This document shows, piece by piece, positions 21,568 to 34,815 of a DNA stretch of 64,000 bases. The notes under the pieces were generated by a model. It was not told where the DNA came from, made no database searches, and saw nothing but the letters and a program-made list of their open reading frames with translations. The stretch comes from Mikania micrantha (Eukaryota > Streptophyta > Magnoliopsida > Asterales > Asteraceae). A program made the translations under genes and the position numbers. Where the stretch lies: NCBI GenBank assembly GCA_009363875.1, contig CM018696.1, forward strand, positions 16,567,475 to 16,631,474, in the 5' to 3' direction. Position 1 is the stretch's first letter, and each line of letters starts with the position of its first letter.

Positions 21568-24086
21568 GGGAATCACACGAAATTGAACAATATCAAACTA
21601 GAAGGGCTAAATTTGAACAAAATGATTTTAGAAGCACTTTAATTACAAAAAATTAACTTGTAATTAGTCAAAATATACAATTTTGACCTTCATAGTCTAA
21701 ATTCGTTCATAACACAAGAGGAAAATTCAAACTAATACACCATAATTGATCGAATTAATCATTCATAAAACTTATAATGATGACGATTAATGGTTATAAT
21801 CAGTTATTAACACCATATATGTCGAAATTAAACCAATTAAAACTCATAATGTTGAAACCATCACTAAACAATATAAAATCCATACAATTCAGTCGAAATT
21901 CACACAATTGAACAATCAAAAACTTCCATCGGCATTCTTAGAAGCTTTTGCATACATCAATTTGGTTCCAAGAGCTCGGGAAGAGGATTTTGATCGAGAG
22001 GACGGCCGAACTCAACCCGATAATCGATTTACATCAATTTGACCTTAAATCAGGTAATGATCGACTCCTACAACACCAAAAAGTGCCGACTAAAGAAAAA
22101 TCTACGTCAATTTCGATAACTAACTTCAAATTATACGGATTTGATTACTAAGGTTCATCGAATTAAACATTTTGGGGCTTTCAGTATAATAGAACTCGAA
22201 ATTCATATTAAATTGTATAACAAGTTTCAGAATATCATGTTCAACAAAAACCACATGTCAATTTTACATAACAACAACAAAATGAGGGATTTTGAACTCT
22301 AAGGTTCTTCATTTAGAACGATTTGGTGGGTTTTGATTCAAATGAGTTGAAAAATCAAATTAAACTACATAAGCATCTTCCAAATGTTCTGGTTAATAAA
22401 AACCCTCTGTTAATTTGATGAAACGATAACGAATTGAAGGACTTTGATTGTTAGGGTTCCATGGATTAAATGAATTGGGGATTTTGATGCAAATTAGTAA
22501 GAAAATTAAATTAAACCTTGTAGATAGTTTCGAAATCCTTTCTTTAATAAAATCCTATGATTTTATTGATCAACATAAACGAATTTAACCCAATCGAATT
22601 GTGGGATTTGGAACAATGTTCGAAACTGTACACATCGAATTGAAATGCTTTGAGTTAATGATTTATCCAATTAGAAGCATGAATGAACTCGGTTTGAGCC
22701 TCATAAACAAAGCCCTATGGCTACAAAGTCGATTGTGAGTCAATCGTGAGTCAATTGGAACTTAATGGCTTCGGTTAAGGTAAACAAATCAGAAACTATG
22801 GGTTAATGGTTAAAAACAATTAATCTGGTGATCTAGTGTGAAATATGTACTAGATGAACTGGTTTGGGCTTGGGTGGTGTGTCCTGGAGGTTGCGGGTTC
22901 GAATTCGTGCCTGTGTCGCCTTTTGAAATTAAAACCAATTTTTGGTATTTTAATCATAACTCGCTCGTTTTAAATCCATTTTAACCCGCTCAGATTTCGT
23001 TGGAACCGAAATTGAATTTGGAACAAAATGAAAAAATAAAAATTACATTTTTGATCCAAAAACGATCGCGTGTAGTTACGCATGTTTAAATTAAATCATA
23101 TATACTATTACAACATGAACAAACGAACTCGAGGTAGTACACACTTTTGTATGTACGTTTCAAACATTTCAACGTGCGTGTGTTGACACGTGTGTGATTA
23201 CAAATGTGATTTGACATTTCAAATAACGAAACGTTATCATAAATACACAAATTATTCGTAGAAGATTGTCTACGTGAATTCACGAACATTTGATCATTCG
23301 ATTCTCATTCTAAGGTGTGTACACGTCTCTTTTTTACTTTTACTGTTTTGGGGAGAAAACATGTGCAATCAAATGCTTTTGGATACATATCACTTGTATG
23401 AGTTAGCTGTTTACTATAAGTGTGCACATAACACTCAAAGTCCTTACATTTCGAACCGATTAGTTTGCCGTAGTGTAAAGCGTGGTAGTTGAAGATAGAT
23501 CTATTGGGTTTGACAAATCTCACTAGGTAGATGGGATCTACACAGGTGTTTAACTAGCCAATTCAAATATTACTATTGTTTGTGTTAGACAATAGTGGAA
23601 AGGAAAATAAACATACAAACAGTCAGCTTCGGTTTCGACCACTTATGTAACTAGCTATCATGACTATGCAATGTGTGATTATGTTATCAGCAAACATTAC
23701 ATTTCAAACAATAGTTCAAACATTTTTGATTATATATACAAACTTGTGTATGCACCAACCTTTGTGTTGACTTTATTGCATGTTTTCTCAGGACACTAAG
23801 GCACATGCAAGAGCAAGCAGGGACTTGGACTTTGAGTCTCATGCATCAGTTTCTTATTTAATTATTGAAATTAAACATTGAACATTATAATTTACCTTTT
23901 TTGCAACCGTTATGTTGTTTTGGTTTTTCAGACGCTTTCGCAACGTTAAACTTTGATTTTATGAAAATAAGACTGAATTATGTTTGAAAGCATATAGAGG
24001 TCTTTCGCTATGTCTATTGACTGAGATCCTGGTTTGTCATGTCCTAAACGGTGTGATTTCGTTAGCTGGAAATTGAGGGTGTGACA
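21568..24086 (+). repeat. 5' LTR of element C (about 2.5 kb)
   Basis: Collinear with 36732-38502 joined to 53268-53617. Ends GGGTGTGACA at 24086, three bases before the PBS. The first bases (GGGAATCACACG) are shared by both copies, but the TG start is not evident. Related to the LTRs of B in their last half. It contains a tRNA-like segment at 22851-22915. No gene. Confidence 0.85.
22851..22915 (+). other. tRNA-like segment in the 5' LTR of C
   Basis: TAGATGAACTGGTTTGGGC resembles box A, and GCGGGTTCGAATTCG contains a box B (GGTTCGAATTC), about 37 bp apart, as in a tRNA or SINE head. Homologous segments occur at 38013-38078 (C 3' LTR) and, on the other strand, at 42357-42425 and 51412-51480 (B LTRs). 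Confidence 0.5.
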
Positions 24087-24089
24087 GAT

Positions 24090-24107
24090 TGGTATCAGAG
24101 ACCTTTG
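24090..24107 (+). promoter_or_regulatory. Primer-binding site of C
   Basis: TTGGTATCAGAGACCTTT follows the 5' LTR and is close to the initiator tRNA-Met complement TGGTATCAGAGCC, with changes at the 3' side. Confidence 0.75.
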
Positions 24108-24219
24108 GCTGTAACGAACTAGGTTTGCATTGGTAGACTTAGACTATACTGTTAGACATTAGACACTCGCTTACGCATTTTTCATAGCATTTATACATAG
24201 TATTATGTAACAGATATAG

Positions 24220-24815
24220 CATCACCGTCTACGCCCATTCATGATGAGGAGCCGCAAGTTGTGGCAGTTACGCCATCCAAGAAGAGGAAATTAGAGCCAG
24301 TGGACGATACGATCAACTATGGAGAGGAGATCCATATCAGACCCAGGGGGAACAATCAGTATTGACAGTGGTTCCCAGACCTTATCCGGAGCTGGGTGCG
24401 AGAGGAGAGAGTGCATCCACCACCTACTGCTACCACTACTGCTAGCATCTGGACTTTACCTGCTCTAGGATATCCACTAGAGCAAGCATTTGCTGCTTTT
24501 GTCGCGCGCATGGATCGAGAGATCCGCAACATACGTGAGGCAGCAGGGGCGATCAGAGGCTTGTTAGAGAGCAACAACTGGGTTATGTAGAAATGGAGGA
24601 GCCTCACTGAAGAGTTGGCTTGGACGGATGAGGCACATGAGAACTTGGTGGAAAGGGTGGAGATGATGCGAGAGGCTATATTTGAACTCACTGCACGACT
24701 GTAGGATGCTGAACTACGGGTAGCTATGGCCGAGGCAAGGGTTGAGGAAGCCATTGCACGATCCGAGGCAGCGGTGAATGGAACTAATATAGTTGAAGAT
24801 TTAGCTGAGTAGGCC
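24220..24815 (+). pseudogene. Decayed extra frame upstream of gag in C
   Basis: Coding-like sequence in the same place and strand as the 214-residue frame of element B. It reads VTPSKKRKLEPVDD, then PLEQAFAAFVARMDREIRNI, EELAWTDEAHENLVERVEMM and ARVEEAIARSEAAV, a charged helical pattern suited to a coiled coil. It is broken by at least three stops and a shift. Sequence identity to the B frame is low by eye; the match is in position and in character (KR-rich patch, then heptad-like helix). Confidence 0.45.
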
Positions 24816-24819
24816 TTGG

Positions 24820-25167
24820 CACTCATCACTTGACAGATACAGTATGAGCATGGTGCAGGGGTGGTCCAGCAGAACAGGGCGATTCATCTTCTACTGTTGC
24901 GCCACCAAAAGGTGGAGTTTAGTTATTTTTTTATTTACTTAATAAACTTATATGATAAACTTATATGAGTGGGTTGTACTCATAACAAACAGAATTTCAT
25001 GATTAGTTTTTTTCATATCTTTGATGAAAAATTTTGGAGCTATTTTGTATCACAGTAATTGAGAATTATTATCTTAATGGCCACAGTTGTGTGTTATGTT
25101 TACTTTATGAATGAATGGTGATTATGTGATGGATGTAGTCTCATATATATTTGTAAATGTGAAGATT
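24820..25167 (+). other. Leader between the upstream frame and gag of C
   Basis: AT-rich, no frame of note. It ends just before the gag ATG at 25168. Confidence 0.4.
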
Positions 25168-26479
25168 ATGGCTGGCGAAAACATTAACATGATTGCAGCA
25201 GAACTTAATACACTTATCAACACTAGGTTCGTTGAGGCCATTACAAACTACACTCAGACACATCAAACAAGACCACACGGTCCATTGGGGGGATTGTTAA
25301 ACCAACCCATAAATGTGTAGGTTCAAGACATTCTTGGACTACAAACCGCATCATTTCAAAGGAACGGAAGGAGCCGTTTGACTTCTTCAGTGGATTGAAA
25401 ACACTGTTGCAGGAGGAGTATTGCCCCCGCAACGAGATGCAAAAACTTGAGGACAAATACTGGCACCTCAAGACAGAGAGTTCTGAAATCTAGGAATTCA
25501 CTACTTAATCTCATGAACTGGCAAGACTCTTACCTCACATGGCAACACCGCCTAGCAAATGGATCGAAAGGTACATTGGAGGTTTAGTACTCAAATTCAA
25601 GGACAGGTGACATCAGCTAATCCTACTACCATTCAACAAACTGTTTTATTGGTGCACCAACTAACTAACCAGGCGGTGCTACAGGGGAATCTACCCAAAC
25701 GAACAGCAGCAGCTAAAGTGGGAGACCATAAGAGGAAATGGGAAAGCAACTGTTCCAAAAACTCTACTCAACAATCATTCTAGCAGAATCGCAAGCATGA
25801 ATCGAACAAACCCCATTACAACTCAAGTAATAACCAACAGTAATCAGGAGGGTATGGTCGTAAATTCCCAAAATGCAACAAATGTGGACTCCATCACTTT
25901 GGGAATCAATGTGACAAGCACCGATGCCATCAGTTCGGGAAGATGGGTCATGCTGCAAAGGATTGTCGGGGAGAATTACAGACAAACCCATCTAACCAGA
26001 ATAACTCACAGAAAGGTTGTTTCCAGTGTGGCAAACCTGGTCATTACAAGAGGGATTGCCCACAACTAAAGAAAGAAGGGGCTAATGATACAACCACAAA
26101 TGGCAACAACACCAACAACAACAATAACAACAACACAAATGGTGCTAGGGGCAGGGCTTTCGTGATTGGAGGGCGTCATGCACGGGAGGATCCCAACATT
26201 GTTACTAGTATGTTCCTCTTGAATAATCACTCTGCCTTTATGCTGTTTTACAACGGTGCAGATCGGAGTTTTGTATCTAGTAAGTTTTATGAACTGTTAA
26301 ATGTTAGTCCTACTACCTTAGAAAACCCGTACACTGTAGAACTAGCTAATGGCAAGTTAATCGTAGTAGAGCATATTTTCATGGAATGCATCCTTGACTT
26401 GATGGATCAAACACTTGACATTGACCTTATGCCTATTGCCTTAGGTGGTTTTGATGTAGTCATTGGTATGGACTGGTTG
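25168..26479 (+). pseudogene. gag and protease of element C, 5' block
   Basis: Starts MAGENINMIAAELNTLIN, closely matching the gag start of B. Several stops, a deletion near 25370-25430 that removes the WWN region, and shifts follow. CCHC knuckles lie at about 25880-26060 (CRHQFGKMGHAAKDC, CFQCGKPGHYKRDC). The protease motif is changed from LFDTGADRSF to LFYNGADRSF, which destroys the catalytic Asp. The frame runs to GMDWL and is cut at 26479 by solo LTR F. Confidence 0.85.
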
Positions 26480-29255
26480 TGTCACACCCCCAAATTCCCA
26501 CATGTGGTGTCAGTCCACATGGGTGTGACTTGGCCAGAATCACAGCTCATGGTCATATAGAACGAATCTATAGGCATTTAAAAATAAAATGTTTGTCATA
26601 ATCACAACCAAATTGTTTTAAAACATAGTAGCGGAATTACAAATGTTAATGCAGCGGAAAGTAATGTGTTTAAAATGCAGAGGAAAATGAATTGTCAGAC
26701 ACTACATGTTTTAATATATAACATAAGTAAAAATTGTTTGTTCAAATGACATGAAATGCATGTAAGTACCGTGCTCGTTCTCTAAGTGCATTCCTGTCCA
26801 TATGCCAGTCAGCTAGTTACCTGAGAATACATGTTTAAAAAAAAAGTGTCAACACATAGGTTGGTGAGTTCACAGGTTTTGATATACATAAATAATAATC
26901 AAAATGTTTGTCACGTGTCATGCTGTTTATCAAATGTTAGTCCCGAGCCCTAGGTTCCAAGTTTCAGTTGCGTCTCTACCAAACTAGACTTGTTAGTCCT
27001 TCCATCTGCCATGTCTCGTAATAACAATGGCGCGATGGGTCGAGATTACACGTGTCCCGACCTCCATTCAGTATTGTGCCACGTGGGGTTCGTCACACCC
27101 AATAGATCTATCCAAACTCACCTCGTTGTTTGTACATTAACAGTAAGACTGTGCGAGGGCTTTGTTACGATACAACACTTAAGTTTGTCTAATAAACCAG
27201 CATACACAATATGTTTGTATAAGTATAAATGTTTGACTCGATTCAAAAAGTATTCTCCCCCTATTTTGAAAGTTTGCAAAAGAGTTAAAGAGGGGCCGTA
27301 AACTCACCTTAGTAAAAATAAGAAAATGATAGCGTAAGCTCTGGTTCGCTGCAGGTGACTCGTTCACCGGTTACCTACATCGTATAGCTTACGTGAGTTC
27401 ATGTATATGACCGTGCTTTGTGTTCGTGCTCGTGTTTGTGCTCAACAACCCTCGGTTGTTATGTTTGTCCATGTCGGTCCACATTGACCGTCTTTGTCCG
27501 TATTTGACCATGTTTGACCGTGTCAAGTCAACGACCCGTTGGTGAACCGTGTGTTGGTTATGATTCGTGTAACATTTGTGATTGTGCTTCGTGTGTGCAA
27601 AACACGTAAATCGCGTTTGTGGAAAAGTTACTACTTATAGTAAGTTTCAATTTTTAGCAAGTTTCACAACAGTTATCGTTTTAAAGATTCTAGCATGCTT
27701 ATTAGTCCTACGTGATCATGTTAACACATAGCACAGTGTCATATGCGATCAAATAAACACATAGTTCGTTTTTAGTCATTAAAGTTTCCTAAAATGGAAA
27801 GTTTCTAGTTTTGGCATGTTCAACCACAAAAATCACATAACTTATCTACACAATAATTATGTTATATCATGTTAATCCATTTAGCATGTACAAATCATGT
27901 ATTGCATTTCTATATCAAGTTTTCACAAAATAAAGTTACTAAAAATAGTAACCATGACTAAATGTTCATCAAATGACCAAATCTATCATTCCTAATCATT
28001 TCTAATCCATTTTTATGCCAAATATCACCATTTCAAAGTTCATGCATATCCTTATTACATCTTCTAATGAGGTTTACACAAATAAAGTTACTATATTTAG
28101 TAATTAAGTCCAAAATGACCATAAATCAGTATCTAATCCATTGTAGCAACTCACACAACTCAAATAATCACTCATCAACATTCATAATCATCTAGGTATC
28201 CTTAGATCATACATGCATGTTAATAAAAATTATCATTCGAACATCTATGAACAAGTTAAGCATTATGACATACTTACAACATCATGAAACATCATAGATA
28301 ATCAAAATACACCATTAAATCATTAGATCATCAAGATCAGTAACAATATCATCAAACCCGGATTCAAAACATTACAAATTCGTGCATGTGAGGTTAGAGG
28401 GCTTGCATGTGGGTTTCAAGTGTTGCATGTGGGTTTTATGGTGTTAGATGTGTGTTTAGACCATAGAAATTACCTCAAGAGGCTCAAGAATGTATGAATG
28501 ATGATGTTATCAGCCTCTCAAGCTCCTGGACAGCTGAGTTGAGCAGATTCAAGGTGGTGCTCGAGCTCTAGCAAGCTTCCTTCAAACTTCCAAGCCTTCA
28601 AACCTTCAATCCTTTGCTTCAACAATGGAGTTTTGAGGTTCTAGACGTGATAGCAGGTGGGTTGTAAGGGTATATGGTCGAGAGGTTTCGTGCAAGGCCG
28701 GATATAATGATGAAAAAGGGTAGAATAGCAATGATTGTCTTGGTTTTATAAAGATTTGGCGTCTGGATGTCCTCGCGTACCACCAAGAGGTTAAAAAAGA
28801 TGCCTGGCGTACCGTAATGAATTTCGGGATTCAAATCCCCGCCCATCCTTCGTGTATCGCCAAGGCTCTCTTAGGGGTCCTTAGCGTACCGCGAAGGATC
28901 CCGGTTGACCCCATTTCCGACCATCTTCGATGGTTTGGCTTGTTTTCGACGTTTTCTCGATTATGGGACTTTGTTTGGCACTATTTGAACTATCAAGTTC
29001 GATGTCTGAGCGTTTCATGATGTTCCTAGCGTTTAGTTACACGATTTGCTAAGTGTTCACCAACGTTTGTATTTTTTTAAACACGTGTGTGTGTGTTGTG
29101 ATAATTCACCGAATTATCTTGTCTGTGTCAGTGTTTGTACTGTCGTGCCATGTGTCACACTAAATTAAACTAATTATAGTGACACGTATGCAAATGCCAA
29201 TTAAATAAACATATAATTTAAATACAATCTGACCTGGATTTTGCGGGGTGTTATA
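26480..29255 (-). mobile_element. F: gypsy-type solo LTR (2776 bp) inside pol of C
   Basis: Begins TGTCACACCCCC on the plus strand and ends GGGTGTTATA; TSD GGTTG (26475-26479, 29256-29260). Removing it rejoins the C frame at GMDWL. The ends indicate minus orientation (TG...GTGTGACA, with the outermost TG mutated to TA). No internal coding region, so a solo LTR. Shares GGCGTACC-like words with D. Short frames inside are chance. Confidence 0.9.
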
Positions 29256-30967
29256 GGTTGTCGAAACACCAGGCCGAAATTATGTCATGAGAAGATTGTC
29301 CATATTCTTCTTCCACATGGAGAGACACTGTATGTACAAGGAGAGAAGAGCAGTACACCACTGCGACTCATATCTTGTATGAAGGCACACAAATGTCTGC
29401 GTAAAAGTCATACACCAGTTATAGCACTTATAACTAAGAAGCTAGTAGCTGAGACGAAAACCGAAGACATTCCAGTAGTACTTGACTTTCCTCAAGTAAT
29501 TCCAGAAGACCTACCAGGATTACCTCCTACCAGAGAGGTGGAATTCCGAATTGACCTTACACCAAACGCAACACCAATTGCTAGAGCGCCTTACCGACTT
29601 GCACCATCTGAAATGCAAGAGTTATCAACACTACTGCAAGAGCTGTTGGATAAAGGCTTTATACGACCTAGTTTTTCACCGTGGGGAGCTCCAGTCTTAT
29701 TTGTTAAGAAAAAGGACGGGACTTTCCGCATGTGCACTGATTACCGTGAACTTAACAAAGTAACTATCAAAAACAGGTATCCATTACCTCGAATTGACGA
29801 TCTGTTCAATCAGTTACAAGGTTCGAGTTACTACTCGAAGATTGATCTCAGATCTGGTTATCATCAACTCAGGGTACAAGAGGCAGATATTCCAAAGACA
29901 TCGTTCAGGACGCGTTATGGCCATTACGAATTCTTGGTCATGCCATTTGGACTGACAAATGCTCCAGCAATATTTATGTATCTCATGAATCGGGTTTCTA
30001 AACCCTATCTTGATAAGTTTTTCATTGTTTTCATTGATGACATTCTAATCTATTCCCAGACTAAGGAGGATCATACCGAACATCTTCGTCTCATGTTGGA
30101 ATTACTTAAACAAGAACAACTGTACGCAAAGTTATCGAAATGTGACTTCTGGATGTGAGAAGTTTAATTCTTGGGTCAACGAAAAGGGAATACATGTGAT
30201 CCAGCAAAAATTGAAGCGATTAAGAGTTGGGAAGCACCAAAGACCCCTACCGAGGTACGACAATTCCTAGGGCTGGCGGGTTATTATAGACGATTTATTG
30301 AAGGCTTTTCAAAAATTGGTCAACCACTTACAGCCCTTACTCACAAAGGAAGACTGATAAACAAGAAGCTGCATTCCAGTTACTAAAACAAAAACTCTGC
30401 AGTGCACCAATTCTGTCCTTACCGGAAGGAACAGAAGACTTTGTGGTGTATTGTGATGCATCTGCCCAAGGTTTGGGATGTGTGTTGATGCAACGCGATA
30501 AAGTGATTGCTTACGCTTCACGACAATTGAGACCTCACGAGAAGAATTACACTACTCATGGCTTGGAGTTAGGAGCAGTGGTATTTGCTTTAAAGATTTG
30601 AAGGTACTACTTATATGGAACCAGGTGTACCATTTACACTGGTGACAAGAGTTTGCAACATATCTTTGAACAGAAAGAGCTCAATATGAGACAATGATGT
30701 TGGGTCGATTTGTTAAATTATTATGAATGCGCAATCAAGTACCATCTGGGCAAAGCTAATGTGGTAGCTGATGATCTAGGCATAAAGGATACATCACAAA
30801 CAAGACGGGTTCGCGCACTTCAGATGACCATACATACTGACTTACCTTATAAGGTACGTAATGCTCAACTTGAAGACTTAGATAAGGATAACTAGGAACA
30901 TGAATCTTTGCGAGGAATGGAGAAACAATTGGAAGTCGTGGCTGATGGAACTCGTTGTTTCATAAAT
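29256..30967 (+). pseudogene. RT and RNase H of element C, middle block
   Basis: Resumes at the residue where F interrupts it. The RT block is open from 29241 to 30158 and includes LPPTREVEFRIDL, KKKDGTFRMCTDYRELNK, MPFGLTNAPAIF and FIDDILIYS. Then come a stop, a small deletion in the FLGH region and shifts. RNase H with VVYCDASAQGLGCVLM lies at about 30440-30490, with further stops to 30900. It is cut at 30967 (TAAAT) by solo LTR G. Confidence 0.88.
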
Positions 30968-33900
30968 TGTGACATCCAGTACCTGATCGTCCGGCAAGTC
31001 CGTACGGTACGTGTACTTTCACTATTTACTGTGTGTAAATACAATGCATGAACACTGTGTGTGATAACATAGCTCAGAACACAAGAAACAGTTGCACGTA
31101 TTTAAGTGAAAACTTAAATACCGTAAGTAAAAAAACTCACGATAAACAATAGTTGAATGTATGTAGGTGAAAACCTAAGTACAATTAATACAACGAATCA
31201 AGAGAAACAACAGTGTACAAGTAAACAGCAAGAACATATCGGTTGCGATCTGATATCCATAGATGACAGGAATCAGATGGTCGATAACTCAGTATGAAAA
31301 CAATGTGAATTCAAGGTTATCAATGAGTTCATCTTCCTTATTAAACACCCTTCTCTCTCTCTCTCTAAAAACCCTAACCTGGCTACTCTCTCTAGATTTT
31401 GAACTTCAAACCTCAATAACTCACTCGTTTCTCAGCCAAATCACTCCATCTTTGGACCAAATCGAAGCACTTGATCTCCCCTACACGAAAGTACAACCGA
31501 TCTGAGGAGTTATCCACTAGAAATCGAGGTAATCAGCTGTGAAAAGCACGAAAAAGAGGGTTTTCTAAACCCTTTGTTGTTCCAACAACTTAACCAGTTC
31601 TAAACCTTTCCATCTCGAACCCTATGACCACGAGAATCAGCCTTAGCATATACCATCTTCGAAACCACAAGTGAGCCTTGAAATGGAGACAATTCTGGGC
31701 ACAGCCTGTTGCGGCCGAAAGAGTACCACGGCTGGCCGAAAGGACCAAGGCCGAATGGCCTCATTCTCTCGGCTGCCACTCCTTCGCCCACCTCCATTCT
31801 CTCGGCCAACCACCTGCCATTCGCCACTACATATTCGACCATCAATTTCATTCGGCCAAAGGGCCATTCGCCAAGCAGCTTTCATTCGGCCAAACCTTTC
31901 CCCTTTCGGGTCACCTCTCATTCGACTAGGCCATGTCTTCATTCTACCCGCAGCATGTATACGGCCCATCTCACTGTTTCGGCCCAGGAGCTGATTAGCC
32001 CCAATTGAATTATTCGGCCCACACAGGCCACTGGTTTGGCCCAAGGTCCACTGGTTCGGCCTAAGGTCTATTGGTTCGGCCCAATGGATTGATTCGACCC
32101 ACATGGTTAAAGAGATAACCTAACCAACTAAACCAATAATCATGAATAACATGCATGGAATTGCATATATTAATCCTATTTTTCTACAAAGGTGGCAAGT
32201 TTTGGGTTTAGCTTCATAAACCCTAAAACAATGTATTTTTGAACATGTTAATAAGTGGTTTTAAGTGTTGAGACAAGTGGTGCAATGATAATACAAAACT
32301 AAAAACATTAAGTTTACAAGGAAAATTTCATGGTTATTTACTAACTATGTGATAAACTATTTCAAGCTTTACAAGAAGGATAAGAGGAATCTTAAACTAT
32401 AAATCTAAGTTTAACACTTAGGTTCGTTTTCAAAGATCCTATCGAAACAAGTAACAAGCATATCAAGATAAGCTTTGGAATTTCAAGAATGAGTTAAGGA
32501 AGGTGAAACATAAAATCTATAACACTACGTACTAAGCTTGACTTAAAATAGTCAAGTGTTAGTAAAATCTATGACAATTGAACAAGGGCCGAATGATGAC
32601 CGAGACTCACAAGTGTTAGCCAATTTTAGGGCTAACACATACACGCACACGAATCATCTATAACTTATACTTATAAGTTACAAACATTGTGAAATCAACA
32701 CAGGATCGTGAAAACAACAACAAAGAGCGCGTGCATTCTTGCCTAGACTTAGTCAACTACATCAGCTACAAGGTGAGTTCATACGCCCCTTTTCTAATCT
32801 AGACAGATTTTAAACTCTCGAGGCTGAGAAACATGCTAAATCTTTTATTTATTTAAAAGTTTTAGTTCAACATATTGCTTATACTTTGATTTAGATAATA
32901 TTGCTTAACTTATTATAGCTTATCATTGAAACATGACAATGTAACTTCATGAATCATCAACACAATAGAATAATGTAGTTGTAAGATTTTATCTTATAAC
33001 ACTTAAATTATTCTTACAAGAACAAACAATGAGATTATCACAGGTTAACATGCTGACAACAACAACAACAACAAACAAGAATGATATGAGGATAATATAT
33101 CCTCATAATATCATTCATCACCGGAGTTAGCTAAGTGTAATAGGACAAGTTCTTATAACACTCAGCTTACCACTCGGTGCATACTACAAGATAACACGAA
33201 ACAAGTATCTTCCGCCACCTGAGTCGACTAAGTGTAGTAAGACTCGCTCTTGCAAGACTGTAGTGGCAACAGGGTGACTAAATGGAACAACAAGAATGAT
33301 AATCGTGATAAAGTATCTTCATGATAACAACATCATTCATACAACAACTAACATTGTATAATAAGACAAGTTCTTATTTAACTTTGTTAACAACAACGAG
33401 AACACACAACATTGAGAACAAACAACATTGGTGAACACAATACAATTGATTACTATTGAACTGTCTGTATTATATCATTTCAATCATGTGCCATGTATTC
33501 AAGTTGATCATTGTAAGTTCCTTACACAAATCGCTGACCAGTTAGTTTGACATGACTAAACCGACGATAGCATAGTGGTACCATAGGTTTGACAAACCTC
33601 CAGCTTGTAGGGCTGGCATGTTGATCATACTGATTCATTGGCCGGTAACATATGACCGGTGACAGGGTGACTTCAAGTTAGGGTCTGGAAAGTGACACAT
33701 GGTGATATTAATCTGCAGTTATAATTGTAATTAATCCATCATTTCCTGTTAACTGGTAGACTGAGGAATTGATTTCTCTCATGTCATAATACTGGTAACA
33801 GATTCGATGAGGCCTCTGGGAATACAAAGTGGTAGGGGTAAATCGAATGCATTGTAATCTGATTACGTGAGGATTGCAATGGATTCCTTTTAGGCTCTAT

Positions 33901-34815
33901 GCACTTCATGTTGAGAACAAATATCAATTGGTTAACTAACACTCTTACTATTAAAAGTGATTAATTGTTAACCCCACAAGAAAGAGAATAATAACAAGGA
34001 TCAGATTATATTAATCTAATTTCCTTAACACATTGAGGGTTTATCCATACTTTGGTTTGATAACTAAACCCCTCTTATTATATTATTCTACATATAACAC
34101 TGGGTGATGAACACAACGGATGGGTGAATATCAAACGGGATGAACATGTGAGATGATAATGGGTATCTATAGTTGTATTACAAGTAGTATTAAGTTCTAT
34201 TAGATATGTGGTGGGATGTTGGCTGGGGCTTGTTCACCTACATATGCCCTATATATAAGCATAGCTAATAGGATGAGATACTATTTGTAAATATAACTAT
34301 GGAGAGGCCATTGTGTGAACAGATGAATCAAACACTTACAAGTATCATGTATGACAATTGTGACTATGTATGTGAACAAATCAATGATTTCAATTATCAA
34401 ACTTATGAACTCACCAACCTAGTGTTGACTTTGTTTAAATGCATGTTTTCTCAGGTGACGAACAGGTTTAGTCACCAGTATTCAAGAACATAGCTAGTGG
34501 ACTTTTAGAAGACCTAGCTACATTTTGTGACAAGCATACTTTTGAATGACAAAACAATGAATCATCTTTTGTAGATCTTGTACAGTTACAAGATAGAAAC
34601 TCATTGATTCTTTTAAATAGATTAACTTGGTTAAATTATGAAGGAACAATGTAATTTAACTTTGTAATTCTATATAATTGTCATGTTAGCATTTCTCATT
34701 TATATATCATGTGCTATGCAAACAATCTGATCATTTCGATTATCAAACGATATCGCGCCCCGAGAACCTTCCGCCCGACGGGAATGTCGATCCAGCCCGC
34801 TAGCTCAGGGTGTGA
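30968..34815 (+). mobile_element. G: solo LTR (3848 bp) related to the Gypsy-1 LTR
   Basis: Starts TGTGACATCC and ends CAGGGTGTGA; TSD TAAAT (30963-30967, 34816-34820). Its last 80 bp (CCGAGAACCTTCCGCCCGAC and GGGTGTGA) and its GGCCGAA-rich zone (31690-32100) match the Gypsy-1 LTR in the opposite orientation. No internal region, so a solo LTR. The frames at 31600-32104 lie in this low-complexity zone and are not genes. Confidence 0.88.

Noticed and set aside
24356..24829. 157-codon minus-strand frame
   Set aside because: Antisense to the decayed upstream frame of C; Ser/Ala-rich composition is the mirror of the coding strand.
31600..32104. Overlapping frames on both strands (83-153 codons)
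   Set aside because: They lie in the GGCCGAA-rich low-complexity zone of solo LTR G and are open in several frames at once.
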